Made by a program: the position numbers and the translations under genes
Part shown: positions 42,198 through 50,390 of the stretch, in pieces
Layout of the letters: every line of letters starts with the position of its first letter
How positions within the stretch are numbered: the stretch's first letter is position 1
Notes under the pieces: model-generated
Told to the model about the DNA's origin: nothing
What the model saw: the letters and a program-made list of their open reading frames with translations, nothing else
The model's database searches: none
Assembly: GCA_900317425.1 (NCBI GenBank)
Contig: ONGR01000003.1
Span: 37,809 to 101,808, forward strand
From: an uncultured Eubacteriales bacterium
GTDB lineage: Bacteria; Bacillota; Clostridia; Oscillospirales; Oscillospiraceae
Length of the DNA: 64,000 nt
Reading direction: 5' to 3'

Positions 42198-43478
42198 TTA
42201 GATGGGACTCCCAATGGTGTATTGGGCGTTGAGAAGCAGGTAGAACTGCGGGAAAAGGCGCATCAGGTTCCACAGCCCGATGCCCAGCAGACCGTTCTGC
42301 GCCGCCAGATCCAGCTTGGCCTGGGCGCTGCGGGCGTCCTCGAACCAGACCTCGTGGTCCCGGCCGCCCTCCCGGTAGCGGAACCAGGGGGCCTGGGACA
42401 CGGGGTCAAATTGTATTTCCGCGCCGTACTGCCGGGCCAGGGCCAGCGCCGCCTGGGGGGAGAGGGAGGTGGCCCGGGTGACGCCCCGCTGGTAGGGCAG
42501 GGGCCAGTCGTAGCCATAGGTGGGCACCCCCAGCAGGATCTTCTCCCGGGGGATCACCGACAGGGCGTAGTCCAGCACCCGCTGCACCTGGGGCAGGGGC
42601 GCCACCGCCAGAGGCGGACCGTAGGTATAGCCCCACTCGTAGGTCATCAGCAGCACCGCGTCCGCCGCCCGGCCCAGGGCCGGATAGTCGTGTCCCTCAT
42701 ACAGCAGGCCCGGCTGGTCGCCGCTGGACTTGGGTGCCAGGGCCACCACCACGGGATAGCCGTACTGGTTCAGCCGCTGCTCCAGGGCGGCGATAAAGGC
42801 GGCGTAGGCCCCGGCCAGTGCGCCGGGCAGGAACTCGAAGTCCACGTCCAGACCCCGATAGCCCTTTTGGAGCATGGTCTGCTCCACGTTCTGGATCAGC
42901 AGGGCCTGCCGCTCCGGATCGGCCAGGATCTCCTCGGCCAGAGGGCTGCTGAAGGTGCCCATCTCCGTCAGGGTGGACAGGTGCATCCAGGGCGTCACTC
43001 CATACTGGGCAGCCGCCTCCAGAAGCCGTTCGTCCCCCAGGGGCACCAGCTGTCCCGCGGCGGTGATGCCGTAGGTAAAGGGGGTCAGATGCGTCAGGTA
43101 GGGCAGCTGCTGTTCCAGCACTATCTGGGGGATGAAGGGGTAGGCATAGCCATTCACCGCCAGGGTGCCCCGATTCTCCTCCTCCAGGGAGATCACCAGC
43201 TCCTGCCCGGGTTGAAGGGCGGCCTGGCCCAGAAGGAAATAGTTGTTCCGCAGCAGGGTCTGGGTCGTGGTGCCGTAGCGCCGGGCGATGCCGAAGAGGG
43301 ATTCGCCGGGGGATACGGTATGGGTCTGGGTGGGGAAGAGCACCACCAGCGCCTGGCCCACCGCCAGCTGTCCCGATTCCGGCAGCTGATTCTGCTGCTG
43401 TAAAAGCCGGGGGGATACGCCGTAGGTCGCGGCGATGGATGCTACCGTCTCCCCGACGGAAACCACGTGGATCGTCAT
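42198..43478 (-). CDS. LysM / glycoside hydrolase 18 protein, SleL/YaaH-like spore cortex-lytic type
   Basis: 426 residues, no signal peptide. Two LysM repeats at about 2-50 (HVVSVGETVASIAATYGVSP) and 52-98 (HTVSPGESLFGIARRYGTTT) bind peptidoglycan; a GH18 barrel fills about 110-426, with the catalytic DVDFEF near residue 227 and LLMTYEWGYTYGPP. This arrangement is that of SleL/YaaH, N-acetylglucosaminidases deposited in spores that degrade cortex fragments at germination. ATG at 43478 behind GAGGTG. A sporulation sigma factor is expected; no sigma-A promoter is evident upstream. Confidence 0.9.
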   Translation of the reverse strand: MTIHVVSVGETVASIAATYGVSPRLLQQQNQLPESGQLAVGQALVVLFPTQTHTVSPGESLFGIARRYGTTTQTLLRNNYFLLGQAALQPGQELVISLEEENRGTLAVNGYAYPFIPQIVLEQQLPYLTHLTPFTYGITAAGQLVPLGDERLLEAAAQYGVTPWMHLSTLTEMGTFSSPLAEEILADPERQALLIQNVEQTMLQKGYRGLDVDFEFLPGALAGAYAAFIAALEQRLNQYGYPVVVALAPKSSGDQPGLLYEGHDYPALGRAADAVLLMTYEWGYTYGPPLAVAPLPQVQRVLDYALSVIPREKILLGVPTYGYDWPLPYQRGVTRATSLSPQAALALARQYGAEIQFDPVSQAPWFRYREGGRDHEVWFEDARSAQAKLDLAAQNGLLGIGLWNLMRLFPQFYLLLNAQYTIGSPI

Positions 43479-43573
43479 TTGCAACACCTCGGTAAAGGGT
43501 ATGCCCCGCCCGGTCAGAACATTCACGCCGCCCACGGCATAGAATGGCGCAACATCGAGAGGAGGGCGGCAGT

Positions 43574-45511
43574 ATGGAGGAATATACGGTGGCGCTGGCA
43601 GGAAACCCCAACGTGGGCAAGTCCACCCTGTTCAATGCGCTGACGGGCCTGCGCCAGCACACGGGAAACTGGCCGGGAAAGACGGTGGAGCTGGCCCAAG
43701 GGGTGTATAAGAGCGACTCGTTTCGGCTGCGCCTGGTGGACCTGCCGGGTACATATTCTCTGCAGGCCGACTCACCGGAGGAGCAGGTGGCGGGGGAGTT
43801 CATCCGCTCCGGGGAGGCGGACGTGACGCTGGTGGTGGCTGACGCCACCTGCCTGCGCCGGAGCCTCCACCTGGCGGTGCAGGTGCGGCAGATGACGCGG
43901 CGGATGGTGCTGTGCGTCAATCTGATGGACGAGGCGGAGCGGCGGGAGATCCAAATAGACCTGCGGCGGCTGAGCCTGGCCCTGGACGTCCCGGTGGTGG
44001 GCACCTCCGCCCGCAGCGGGCAGGGACTGACGGCGCTGTGTGAGACGCTGGTCATGGCGGCCGCATCGCCGGAGCGGGAGGACCGCTGGCACGTCACCTA
44101 TGACCCGGCGGTGGAGAAGGCCGTCGCCGCCATGGCGCCTCTGTCCCGGGACGCTGCGCTGCTGCGCCTGATGGAGGAGGGAGACGGCGGGCAGAGATTG
44201 CGGGATCACGTCATCGCTGCCCAGATGGGCCGGGCGGAGGCCATCGCCGACGCCTGCGTCCGGCGCGACAATACCCGGGCCGACCGGCGGGACAGGCGGC
44301 TGGACAGAGTGCTGACCTCCCGGAGGACCGGAATCCCGGCCATGCTGCTGCTGTTGGCCGGGGTGTTCTATCTGACCATCTGGGGGGCCAACTACCCCTC
44401 GGCACTGCTGAGCCGGTGGCTCATGGGTCTGCAGGAGCCCCTGTCAAATCTGTTGGGCGGCGCTCCCCGGTGGCTGCGGGGGGCGCTGGTGGACGGTATG
44501 TACCGGACGGTGGCCTGGGTGGTGTCGGTGATGCTGCCGCCCATGGCCATCTTCTTTCCCCTGTTCACTCTGCTGGAGGATGCGGGACTGCTGCCACGGG
44601 TGGCCTTCAATCTGGACCGGTTTTTCCGCAGCGCCGGGGCCCACGGACGCCAGAGCCTGACCATGTGCATGGGCTTCGGCTGCAACGCCTGCGGTGTCAC
44701 CGGCTGCCGCATCATCGACAGCCCCCGGGAGCGGCTGGTGGCCATGCTGACCAATGCCTTCGTGCCCTGCAACGGCCGGTTTCCCACGCTGATCGCGCTC
44801 ATCTCCCTGTTTTTCTCGGCTGGGGCCACCACCTGGAGCCGGGCTCTGTCCGCCACGGTTGTGTTTCTTTTGATGATCGTCTTTGCCGTGGCCATGACGT
44901 GGCTGGCCTCCCGGCTGCTCTCCGGCACGGTGCTGCGGGGGGAGGCGTCCTCCTTCTCTCTGGAGCTGCCGCCCTACCGGATGCCCCGGATCGGCCAGGT
45001 GCTGGTCCGGTCCCTGCTGGACCGGACGCTGTTCGTTCTGGGCCGTGCGCTGACGGTGGCGGCCCCGGCGGGACTGGTGATCTGGGTACTGGCCAACGTC
45101 CATGTCGGGGGCGGCACGTTGCTGTCTCACCTCAGCGGCGCACTGGATCCCCTGGGGCGGCTGATGGGCCTGGACGGCATGATCCTGCTGGCCTTTTTGC
45201 TGGGATTTCCCGCCAACGAGATCGTTTTGCCGGCGCTGCTGATGGGGTATCTCCAGTCCGGCAGTCTCACGGCCTACGAGGGCCTGCCCCAGCTCCGCGA
45301 GATCCTGACGGCCCACGGCTGGACGGGACTCACCGCCCTGTGCACCATGCTGGTGTGCCTGCTGCACTTTCCCTGCGGCACCACCTGCCTGACCATCCGG
45401 CGGGAGAGCGGCAGCTGGCGGTGGACGGCGGTGGGCTTCCTGCTGCCCACGGTGATGGGCATCGTGCTGTGTATCCTGGTCAGCGGCGCGGCGCGGGTGC
45501 TGGGTATGTAG
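43574..45511 (+). CDS. feoB: Ferrous iron transport protein FeoB
   Basis: 645 residues. N-terminal G domain with GNPNVGKST near residue 10, DLPGTYSL near 56 and NLMD near 117, a helical GDI-like region, then a membrane domain of about ten spans with two Gate repeats, MCMGFGCNACGVTGCRIID and TNAFVPCNGRFPTLIALI. Imports Fe(II) across the membrane. Start at ATG 43574 behind GGAGGG. No FeoA or FeoC is encoded alongside; a feoA is found at 37.1 kb. Confidence 0.95.
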   Translation: MEEYTVALAGNPNVGKSTLFNALTGLRQHTGNWPGKTVELAQGVYKSDSFRLRLVDLPGTYSLQADSPEEQVAGEFIRSGEADVTLVVADATCLRRSLHLAVQVRQMTRRMVLCVNLMDEAERREIQIDLRRLSLALDVPVVGTSARSGQGLTALCETLVMAAASPEREDRWHVTYDPAVEKAVAAMAPLSRDAALLRLMEEGDGGQRLRDHVIAAQMGRAEAIADACVRRDNTRADRRDRRLDRVLTSRRTGIPAMLLLLAGVFYLTIWGANYPSALLSRWLMGLQEPLSNLLGGAPRWLRGALVDGMYRTVAWVVSVMLPPMAIFFPLFTLLEDAGLLPRVAFNLDRFFRSAGAHGRQSLTMCMGFGCNACGVTGCRIIDSPRERLVAMLTNAFVPCNGRFPTLIALISLFFSAGATTWSRALSATVVFLLMIVFAVAMTWLASRLLSGTVLRGEASSFSLELPPYRMPRIGQVLVRSLLDRTLFVLGRALTVAAPAGLVIWVLANVHVGGGTLLSHLSGALDPLGRLMGLDGMILLAFLLGFPANEIVLPALLMGYLQSGSLTAYEGLPQLREILTAHGWTGLTALCTMLVCLLHFPCGTTCLTIRRESGSWRWTAVGFLLPTVMGIVLCILVSGAARVLGM

Positions 45512-45543
45512 GCTGAGGGGACCTCACTTAAAAGCCCTCAGCC
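45511..45543. other. Hairpin between converging feoB and lipoprotein genes
   Basis: GGCTGAGGG (45511-45519) pairs perfectly with CCCTCAGCC (45535-45543) across a 15-nt loop. No T-run follows on either strand, so termination efficiency is uncertain. Confidence 0.55.
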
Positions 45544-45569
45544 AGGATGGGATGGCAGCCGACTACAAG

Positions 45570-46070
45570 TCAGTCATGACTGTTCTCCCCGTCCATGAGA
45601 TAGCCGTCGGAATCGTGAACGCGGCCGTTGCGGAGCATGTCCTGATAGCGGCTGTTGTCGTTGTCGCCGGTGAGGGTATCGCCCACGCCGTTCATCACGT
45701 CGCCGATACCGTTGCCCACGCTGTCCATGGCGTCGTCAACACCGTCGCCGATATCGCCCAGGATGCCGTTGCCGTTATTGTTGCCGGTGGTGGCGTTGCC
45801 GCTGCCGTTTCCGGTGCCGTTGTTGGTGCCGCCGGTGCCGCCGTAGCCGTCCACGGCGCTGTTGCCGTCGTCGCGGTTGGCGCCGTTGCCGCCGATGGTG
45901 CCGTTGCCGCCGTTGGAGCCGCCGTCGTAGTTGCCGGTCTCACCGTCGGGCTGCACGGCATAGGCGCTGGGCCGGGATTCGTCCACGGTCCGGTTGCTGC
46001 CGCTGCCGCAGCCGGTCATGCCGATCGTCAGCAGCGCCGCCAGGGCAAAAATGGTCCATTTCTGTCGCAT
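45570..46070 (-). CDS. Gly/Asn-rich lipoprotein with conserved C-terminal tail
   Basis: 166 residues. Lipoprotein signal MRQKWTIFALAALLTIGMTGC (Cys21). The middle (about 45-130) is low-complexity Gly/Asn/Asp with GNGT, GTGG and GDxxDDAMD-type repeats, followed by a more ordered tail, YQDMLRNGRVHDSDGYLMDG. Similar tails on otherwise low-complexity lipoproteins are familiar from related gut Clostridia, but I know of no assigned role. ATG at 46070 behind GGGAGGG. A longer frame running to 47.2 kb is an artefact. Confidence 0.78.
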   Translation of the reverse strand: MRQKWTIFALAALLTIGMTGCGSGSNRTVDESRPSAYAVQPDGETGNYDGGSNGGNGTIGGNGANRDDGNSAVDGYGGTGGTNNGTGNGSGNATTGNNNGNGILGDIGDGVDDAMDSVGNGIGDVMNGVGDTLTGDNDNSRYQDMLRNGRVHDSDGYLMDGENSHD

Positions 46071-46095
46071 AACTGTTTCCCTCCCATATGGTGTA

Positions 46096-46139
46096 ATAAA
46101 AAGCTGCGTATGGCGCGTGGGACGCGCCATATGTAGCTT
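46096..46139 (-). terminator. Terminator-like hairpin upstream of the Gly/Asn-rich lipoprotein gene
   Basis: 18-nt arms (46101-46118 with 46122-46139, two A-C mismatches) and a 3-nt loop; on the minus strand the stem is followed by TTTTATTAC. It lies 26 bp before the lipoprotein start, so it is either a leader attenuator or a barrier to antisense transcripts from the right. Confidence 0.65.
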
Positions 46140-46210
46140 GGCCTGTTTATGGAGAAATAACCACTGCAACATCTGGTCATGGGGGAAAAAGCAGCCAGCC
46201 GCTGTTTTGG

Positions 46211-46239
46211 TTGCAATTCCGGAGGATTGCCGGTATAAT
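46211..46239 (+). promoter_or_regulatory. Promoter of the uridine phosphorylase gene
   Basis: TTGCAA (46211-46216), 17-bp spacer, TATAAT (46234-46239). Confidence 0.85.
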
Positions 46240-46307
46240 ACAGTATGCGCAAAACGTGCCGTACGATTTGAGGAAATAATTGTTTTATATAGAAGGGAGA
46301 AGCCGAC

Positions 46308-47075
46308 ATGCAAAAATTGGATAAGCAGTTCCATCTCCACTGCGTGGAGGGCGACGTGGGCCGCTACTGCATCCTGCCCGGTGATCCGGGCCGCTGCGCC
46401 CAGATCGCGGAGCATTTTGACGACGCCAAATTCGTTGTCAGCAACCGGGAATACACCATCTACACCGGCACTCTCCTGGGGGAGAAGGTCTCCGTCTGCT
46501 CCACCGGCATCGGCGGTCCTTCGGCGGCCATCGCCATGGAGGAACTCCACAACGTGGGCGCCGATACCTTCATCCGGGTGGGCACCTGCGGCGGCATCGA
46601 CCTGGACGTGCGCAGCGGGGACGTGGTGATCGCCACCGGCGCCATCCGCTTTGAGCACACCAGCCGGGAGTACGCGCCCATCGAGTTTCCGGCTGTGGCC
46701 GACTTTGAGGTGACGACGGCGCTGGTCGCCGCGGCCAAAAAGCTGGGGATGAGCTATAAGACCGGCGTGGTGCAGTGCAAGGACTCTTTTTACGGACAGC
46801 ACAACCCCAACCGCATGCCCGTCAGCTATGAGCTGTTGGAGAAGTGGGAGGCCTGGAAGCGTCTGGGCGTCAAGGCCAGCGAGATGGAGAGCGCTGCCCT
46901 GTTCGTGATAGCCAGCGCCCTGGGCTGCCGCTGCGGCTCTTGCTTCCACGTGATCTGGAATCAGGAGCGGGAGGCCGCCGGACTGGATCAGAACATGACG
47001 GAGAATACCTCCTCCGCCATCGCGACCGGCGTGGAGGCGCTGAAGCTGCTGATCGAGGCGGACCGGGCCAAGTGA
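46308..47075 (+). CDS. udp: Uridine phosphorylase (PNP/UDP family)
   Basis: 255 residues; cleaves uridine with phosphate to uracil and ribose-1-phosphate. Family text: [34 protein letters not shown] near residue 65, RVGTCGGID near 90 and the active-site EMESAALF near 192. Hexameric cytoplasmic enzyme. Complements cdd (cytidine to uridine) and the nucleoside-type importer directly downstream at 47.7 kb. Confidence 0.92.
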   Translation: MQKLDKQFHLHCVEGDVGRYCILPGDPGRCAQIAEHFDDAKFVVSNREYTIYTGTLLGEKVSVCSTGIGGPSAAIAMEELHNVGADTFIRVGTCGGIDLDVRSGDVVIATGAIRFEHTSREYAPIEFPAVADFEVTTALVAAAKKLGMSYKTGVVQCKDSFYGQHNPNRMPVSYELLEKWEAWKRLGVKASEMESAALFVIASALGCRCGSCFHVIWNQEREAAGLDQNMTENTSSAIATGVEALKLLIEADRAK

Positions 47076-47085
47076 ACGAAAACAC

Positions 47086-47121
47086 AAAAAGAAGCCAGCC
47101 GATTTCGGCTGGCTTCTTTTT
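47086..47121 (+). terminator. Terminator of the uridine phosphorylase gene
   Basis: AAAAAGAAGCCAGCC pairs perfectly with GGCTGGCTTCTTTTT around a 6-nt loop. Confidence 0.92.
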
Positions 47122-47236
47122 GCGCCGTTTGGGGAGGCATCGAGACGGCCGTTGGGATCAGAGTATAAAAATTTTTTATATCGACAAGAAATATGTTGGA
47201 ACATGGTGAATAAAATGCTGACAAAATGTAGACAAA

Positions 47237-47419
47237 ATGGACATTTTACCATATGAGCCGACGATACCGGATCACGCGACGTTCTTCGGGAGCGAAGTGG
47301 TCAACGACCTGGCTACATTCAAAAAGCAGTGCACGGTGATCATCGCCAACAGATACGATCCATGTCTCGATGACGTATGTGATATTGTTTACACAAGAGA
47401 CCTGTTCGGACGGGATTGA
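47237..47419 (+). pseudogene. 3' remnant of a UDP-glucose 6-dehydrogenase gene
   Basis: The 60-codon frame matches only the last part of UDP-glucose/UDP-ManNAc dehydrogenases: [30 protein letters not shown] and [10 protein letters not shown], whereas intact enzymes have about 390-420 residues. Upstream is AT-rich, non-coding sequence with no SD before the ATG, so the first 85 percent of the gene is missing. A terminator after the stop is retained. Most simply a deletion scar; translation of the fragment is unlikely. Confidence 0.82.
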
Positions 47420-47424
47420 TAGGG

Positions 47425-47462
47425 AAAGAGGTCGGAGGCCATTTGGCCCCGACCTCTTTATT
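47425..47462 (+). terminator. Terminator behind the dehydrogenase remnant
   Basis: AAAGAGGTCGG-A-GGCC pairs with GGCC-CCGACCTCTTT (one bulged A) and runs into TTTATTG. Confidence 0.85.
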
Positions 47463-47605
47463 GTGCCGTTCGGGAGCGGTATTCGGGCCTAAAGGGCGAC
47501 TGGTGCAGCTGTATGGGGAGAACAGGTGAACGCGGCCGCTGTCTTTTCGGCCCGGGACAGCCTCTGCTTTTTTGCGCTGATTCAGCAAATTTTCACAATT
47601 TTCCT
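47463..47605. other. Non-coding stretch with no recognised element
   Basis: Between the remnant's terminator and the importer promoter I see no gene, RNA or repeat. Composition shifts from GC-rich to AT-rich towards the promoter. Confidence 0.6.
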
Positions 47606-47634
47606 TTGCGTTATGGAGATGGATATAGTATAAT
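47606..47634 (+). promoter_or_regulatory. Promoter of the nucleoside-type ABC importer operon
   Basis: TTGCGT (47606-47611), 17-bp spacer, TATAAT (47629-47634). Confidence 0.8.
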
Positions 47635-47650
47635 ATTTTCGTATATTTTG

Positions 47651-47690
47651 GGTTTCGCTCCGTGAAGTGATGCGCGGCGACTGCGAAACC
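47651..47690 (+). other. Structured leader of the importer operon
   Basis: GGTTTCGC (47651-47658) pairs perfectly with GCGAAACC (47683-47690), enclosing 24 nt with a possible inner CCG/CGG helix, and ends right before the SD GGGAGGG. It does not match a riboswitch class I can recognise. Confidence 0.5.
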
Positions 47691-47709
47691 GGGAGGGAGG
47701 GCGAAAATA

Positions 47710-49248
47710 TTGGAAACTCCTTACGCCATTGAAATGCTGAACATCACCAAAAAGTTTCCCGGTATCATCGCCAACGACAACATTACCCTGCAGCTCAAAC
47801 GAGGCGAGATCCACGCCCTGCTGGGTGAGAACGGCGCTGGCAAATCCACGCTGATGAGCGTGCTCTTCGGCCTCTATCAGCCGGAGGAGGGCATCATCAA
47901 GAAAGACGGCAAGGTCGTCAACATCAAGGACCCCAATGACGCCAACGCATTGGGCATCGGCATGGTGCACCAGCATTTCAAGCTGGTGGAATGCTTCACC
48001 GTGCTGGACAACATCATCATGGGCGTGGAGCCCACGAAGCACGGCTTTCTGCAGAAGGCCGAGGCCCGGAAAAAGGTCCTGGCCCTGTCGGAGCGCTACG
48101 GCCTGCGCGTAGATCCCGACGCCCTCATCGAGGACATCACCGTGGGTATGCAGCAGCGTACCGAGATCCTGAAGATGCTCTACCGCGACAATGAGATCCT
48201 CATCTTCGATGAGCCCACCGCTGTTCTGACTCCCCAGGAGATCGACGAGCTGATGGTCATCATGAAGAACCTGGCCAAGGAGGGCAAGTCCATCCTCTTC
48301 ATCTCCCACAAGCTGGCGGAGATCATGGCCGTGGCGGATCGCTGCACCGTGCTGCGCAAGGGCAAGTACATCGGCACCGTGGAGACGTCAAAGGTCACCA
48401 TGGAGGAGCTGAGCGCCATGATGGTGGGCCGCAACGTCAACTTCCACGTGGAGAAGAAGCCCGCCCAGCCCGGCGAGGTGATCCTGGACGTGGAGCACAT
48501 GACCGTGGCCTCCAAGGTCCACAAGAACAACGCCGTCAAGGACGTTTCCCTGAAGGTGCGCCGGGGCGAGATCGTTTGCCTGGCCGGTATCGACGGCAAC
48601 GGCCAGACGGAGTTCGTCTACGGCCTGACCGGACTGGAGCCGCTGGTGAGCGGCAAGATCAGCCTCTGCTGCAAGGACATCACCCACATGCCCATCCGCA
48701 AGCGCAGCATCATTGGCATGTCCCACATCCCGGAGGACCGCCACAAGCACGGCCTGGTGCTGGACTATACCCTGGAGGACAACCTGGTGCTCCAGCGGTA
48801 CTTCGAGCCGGAGTTCACCAGCAAGGCGGGCTTCCTGCGCCGGGACAACATCCGCAAGTACGCCGAGAAGCTCATCGACGAGTACGACGTGCGCAGCGGA
48901 CAAGGCCCCATTACCATCGCCCGAAGCATGTCCGGCGGCAACCAGCAGAAGGCCATCATCGCCCGTGAGATCGACAAGGATCCGGAGCTGCTGGTGGCCG
49001 TCCAGCCCACCCGCGGTCTGGACGTGGGCGCCATCGAGTTCATCCACAAGCAGCTGGTGGCCCAGCGTGACGCCGGCAAGGCGGTGCTGCTGGTGTCTCT
49101 GGAGCTGGACGAGGTCATGGACGTGCCCGACCGCATCCTGGTGATGTACGAGGGCGAGATCGTGGGCGAACTGGATCCCAAGACCACCACCCAGGAGGAG
49201 CTGGGCCTCTACATGGCCGGCGCCAAGAGAGATGAGGTGACGGTATGA
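47710..49248 (+). CDS. ABC transporter ATP-binding protein, nucleoside importer type (NupO/YufO-like)
   Basis: 512 residues with two fused ATPase domains, as in ribose- and nucleoside-type importers. First domain: Walker A GENGAGKST near residue 42, Walker B ILIFDEPTAVL near 160. Second domain: degenerate Walker A IDGNGQTEF, signature MSGGNQQKAIIAREI. TTG start eight bases behind GGAGGG. The family (with BmpA-type binding proteins) imports purine or pyrimidine nucleosides. The binding protein is not in this operon. Confidence 0.92.
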   Translation: METPYAIEMLNITKKFPGIIANDNITLQLKRGEIHALLGENGAGKSTLMSVLFGLYQPEEGIIKKDGKVVNIKDPNDANALGIGMVHQHFKLVECFTVLDNIIMGVEPTKHGFLQKAEARKKVLALSERYGLRVDPDALIEDITVGMQQRTEILKMLYRDNEILIFDEPTAVLTPQEIDELMVIMKNLAKEGKSILFISHKLAEIMAVADRCTVLRKGKYIGTVETSKVTMEELSAMMVGRNVNFHVEKKPAQPGEVILDVEHMTVASKVHKNNAVKDVSLKVRRGEIVCLAGIDGNGQTEFVYGLTGLEPLVSGKISLCCKDITHMPIRKRSIIGMSHIPEDRHKHGLVLDYTLEDNLVLQRYFEPEFTSKAGFLRRDNIRKYAEKLIDEYDVRSGQGPITIARSMSGGNQQKAIIAREIDKDPELLVAVQPTRGLDVGAIEFIHKQLVAQRDAGKAVLLVSLELDEVMDVPDRILVMYEGEIVGELDPKTTTQEELGLYMAGAKRDEVTV

Positions 49249-50390
49249 AAAAGAACATCCTGAAAAACGACGGCGTCCAGTCCCTGATCGCCTCTCTGGT
49301 CTGCGTTGTGCTGGGTATGCTGATCGGCTACATCGTGCTGCTGTTCATCAATCCCACCGGCGCCGGTGAGGCCATCACCACCGTCATCAAGAATTTCCTG
49401 ACCTACAGCAAGGGAGCCTCCAAACTCAAGTACCTGGGCAACACCCTGGTCAAGACGGCTCCGCTGCTGATGTGCTCCCTGGCGATCCTGTTCGCCTATA
49501 AGGTGGGCCTGTTCAACATCGGTGCCGCCGGACAGTACTGCGCCGGCGTGGCTCTGAGCCTGTACGCGGCTCTGGCCTGGCACTGGAACTGGGTGCTGTG
49601 CATGCTGCTGGCCGTCCTGGGCGGCGCGGTGCTGGGCGGCATCGTGGGACTGCTGAAGTCCTATTGCAACGTCAACGAGGTCATCTCCGGCATCATGCTC
49701 AACTGGATCACCCTGTATCTGACCAACATGCTGCTGACCCGGGTGAAGGAGGGCACCAGCCCCTATACCCTGGGCGTGGATAAGTACGCCGCCTCCTCGC
49801 TGATCCCGTCCCTGGGCCTGGGCAGCCTGTTCAGCAACAACAAATACGTGACCATCGCCATCCCCCTGGCCATTGTGATCGCCATCGTGGTGATGGTGGT
49901 GCTGAACAAGACCCGCTTCGGCTACGAGCTGAAGGCCACCGGCAACAACAAGAACGCCGCCAAATACTGCGGTATGGCGGAAAAGCGGAACATCATCCTG
50001 ACGCTGATCATCTCCGGCGGCCTGGCCGCCATGGGTGCCGCCATGCTGTACCTGACCGGCTACGAGCAGTGGAACTGCTCCACCTCCTCCGTGCCGGGCA
50101 TGGGCTTCAACGGCATCGCCGCCGCCTTCCTGGGCGGTCTGCACCCCATCGGAACGATCCTGGCGTCCTTCTTCATCCAGCATATCACCGCCGGCGGCGC
50201 CTACGTGGACAAGACCATGTACTGCGCACAGATCTCCGATCTGATCTCCGCCATCATCATCTACCTGTGCGGCTTCGTGCTGTTCATGAAGTACGCCATG
50301 AACCGGGGCATCGCCCGGCGGGAGGAAAAGGCGGCAGCCAGGGTGAAAGAGAAAGAACCTGCGGATAACGGGAAAGGAGGCGATCAGTAA
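49245..50390 (+). CDS. ABC transporter permease, nucleoside importer type (NupP/YufP-like)
   Basis: 381 residues, about nine membrane spans, of the branched-chain/ribose permease superfamily (KTAPLLMCSLAILFAYKVGLFNIGAAGQ at residues about 65-92; FNGIAAAFLGGLHPIG near 287). ATG overlaps the upstream stop (ATGA). Pairs with the next gene to form the channel. Confidence 0.92.
   Translation: MKKNILKNDGVQSLIASLVCVVLGMLIGYIVLLFINPTGAGEAITTVIKNFLTYSKGASKLKYLGNTLVKTAPLLMCSLAILFAYKVGLFNIGAAGQYCAGVALSLYAALAWHWNWVLCMLLAVLGGAVLGGIVGLLKSYCNVNEVISGIMLNWITLYLTNMLLTRVKEGTSPYTLGVDKYAASSLIPSLGLGSLFSNNKYVTIAIPLAIVIAIVVMVVLNKTRFGYELKATGNNKNAAKYCGMAEKRNIILTLIISGGLAAMGAAMLYLTGYEQWNCSTSSVPGMGFNGIAAAFLGGLHPIGTILASFFIQHITAGGAYVDKTMYCAQISDLISAIIIYLCGFVLFMKYAMNRGIARREEKAAARVKEKEPADNGKGGDQ

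Noticed and set aside
42128-42202. 24-codon peptide in the sRNA candidate
   Set aside because: SD too close to the ATG and the frame runs through a perfect terminator stem; coding is unlikely.
43478-43535. Sigma-G promoter for the spore glycosidase (TGAATG, 16 bp, CATACC on the minus strand)
   Set aside because: The -35 is passable but the -10 lacks the expected T-A at its end; too weak to list as a feature.
47237-47419. Stand-alone 60-residue gene
   Set aside because: The text matches only the C-terminal end of a 400-residue enzyme family and has no SD, so I list it as a remnant.
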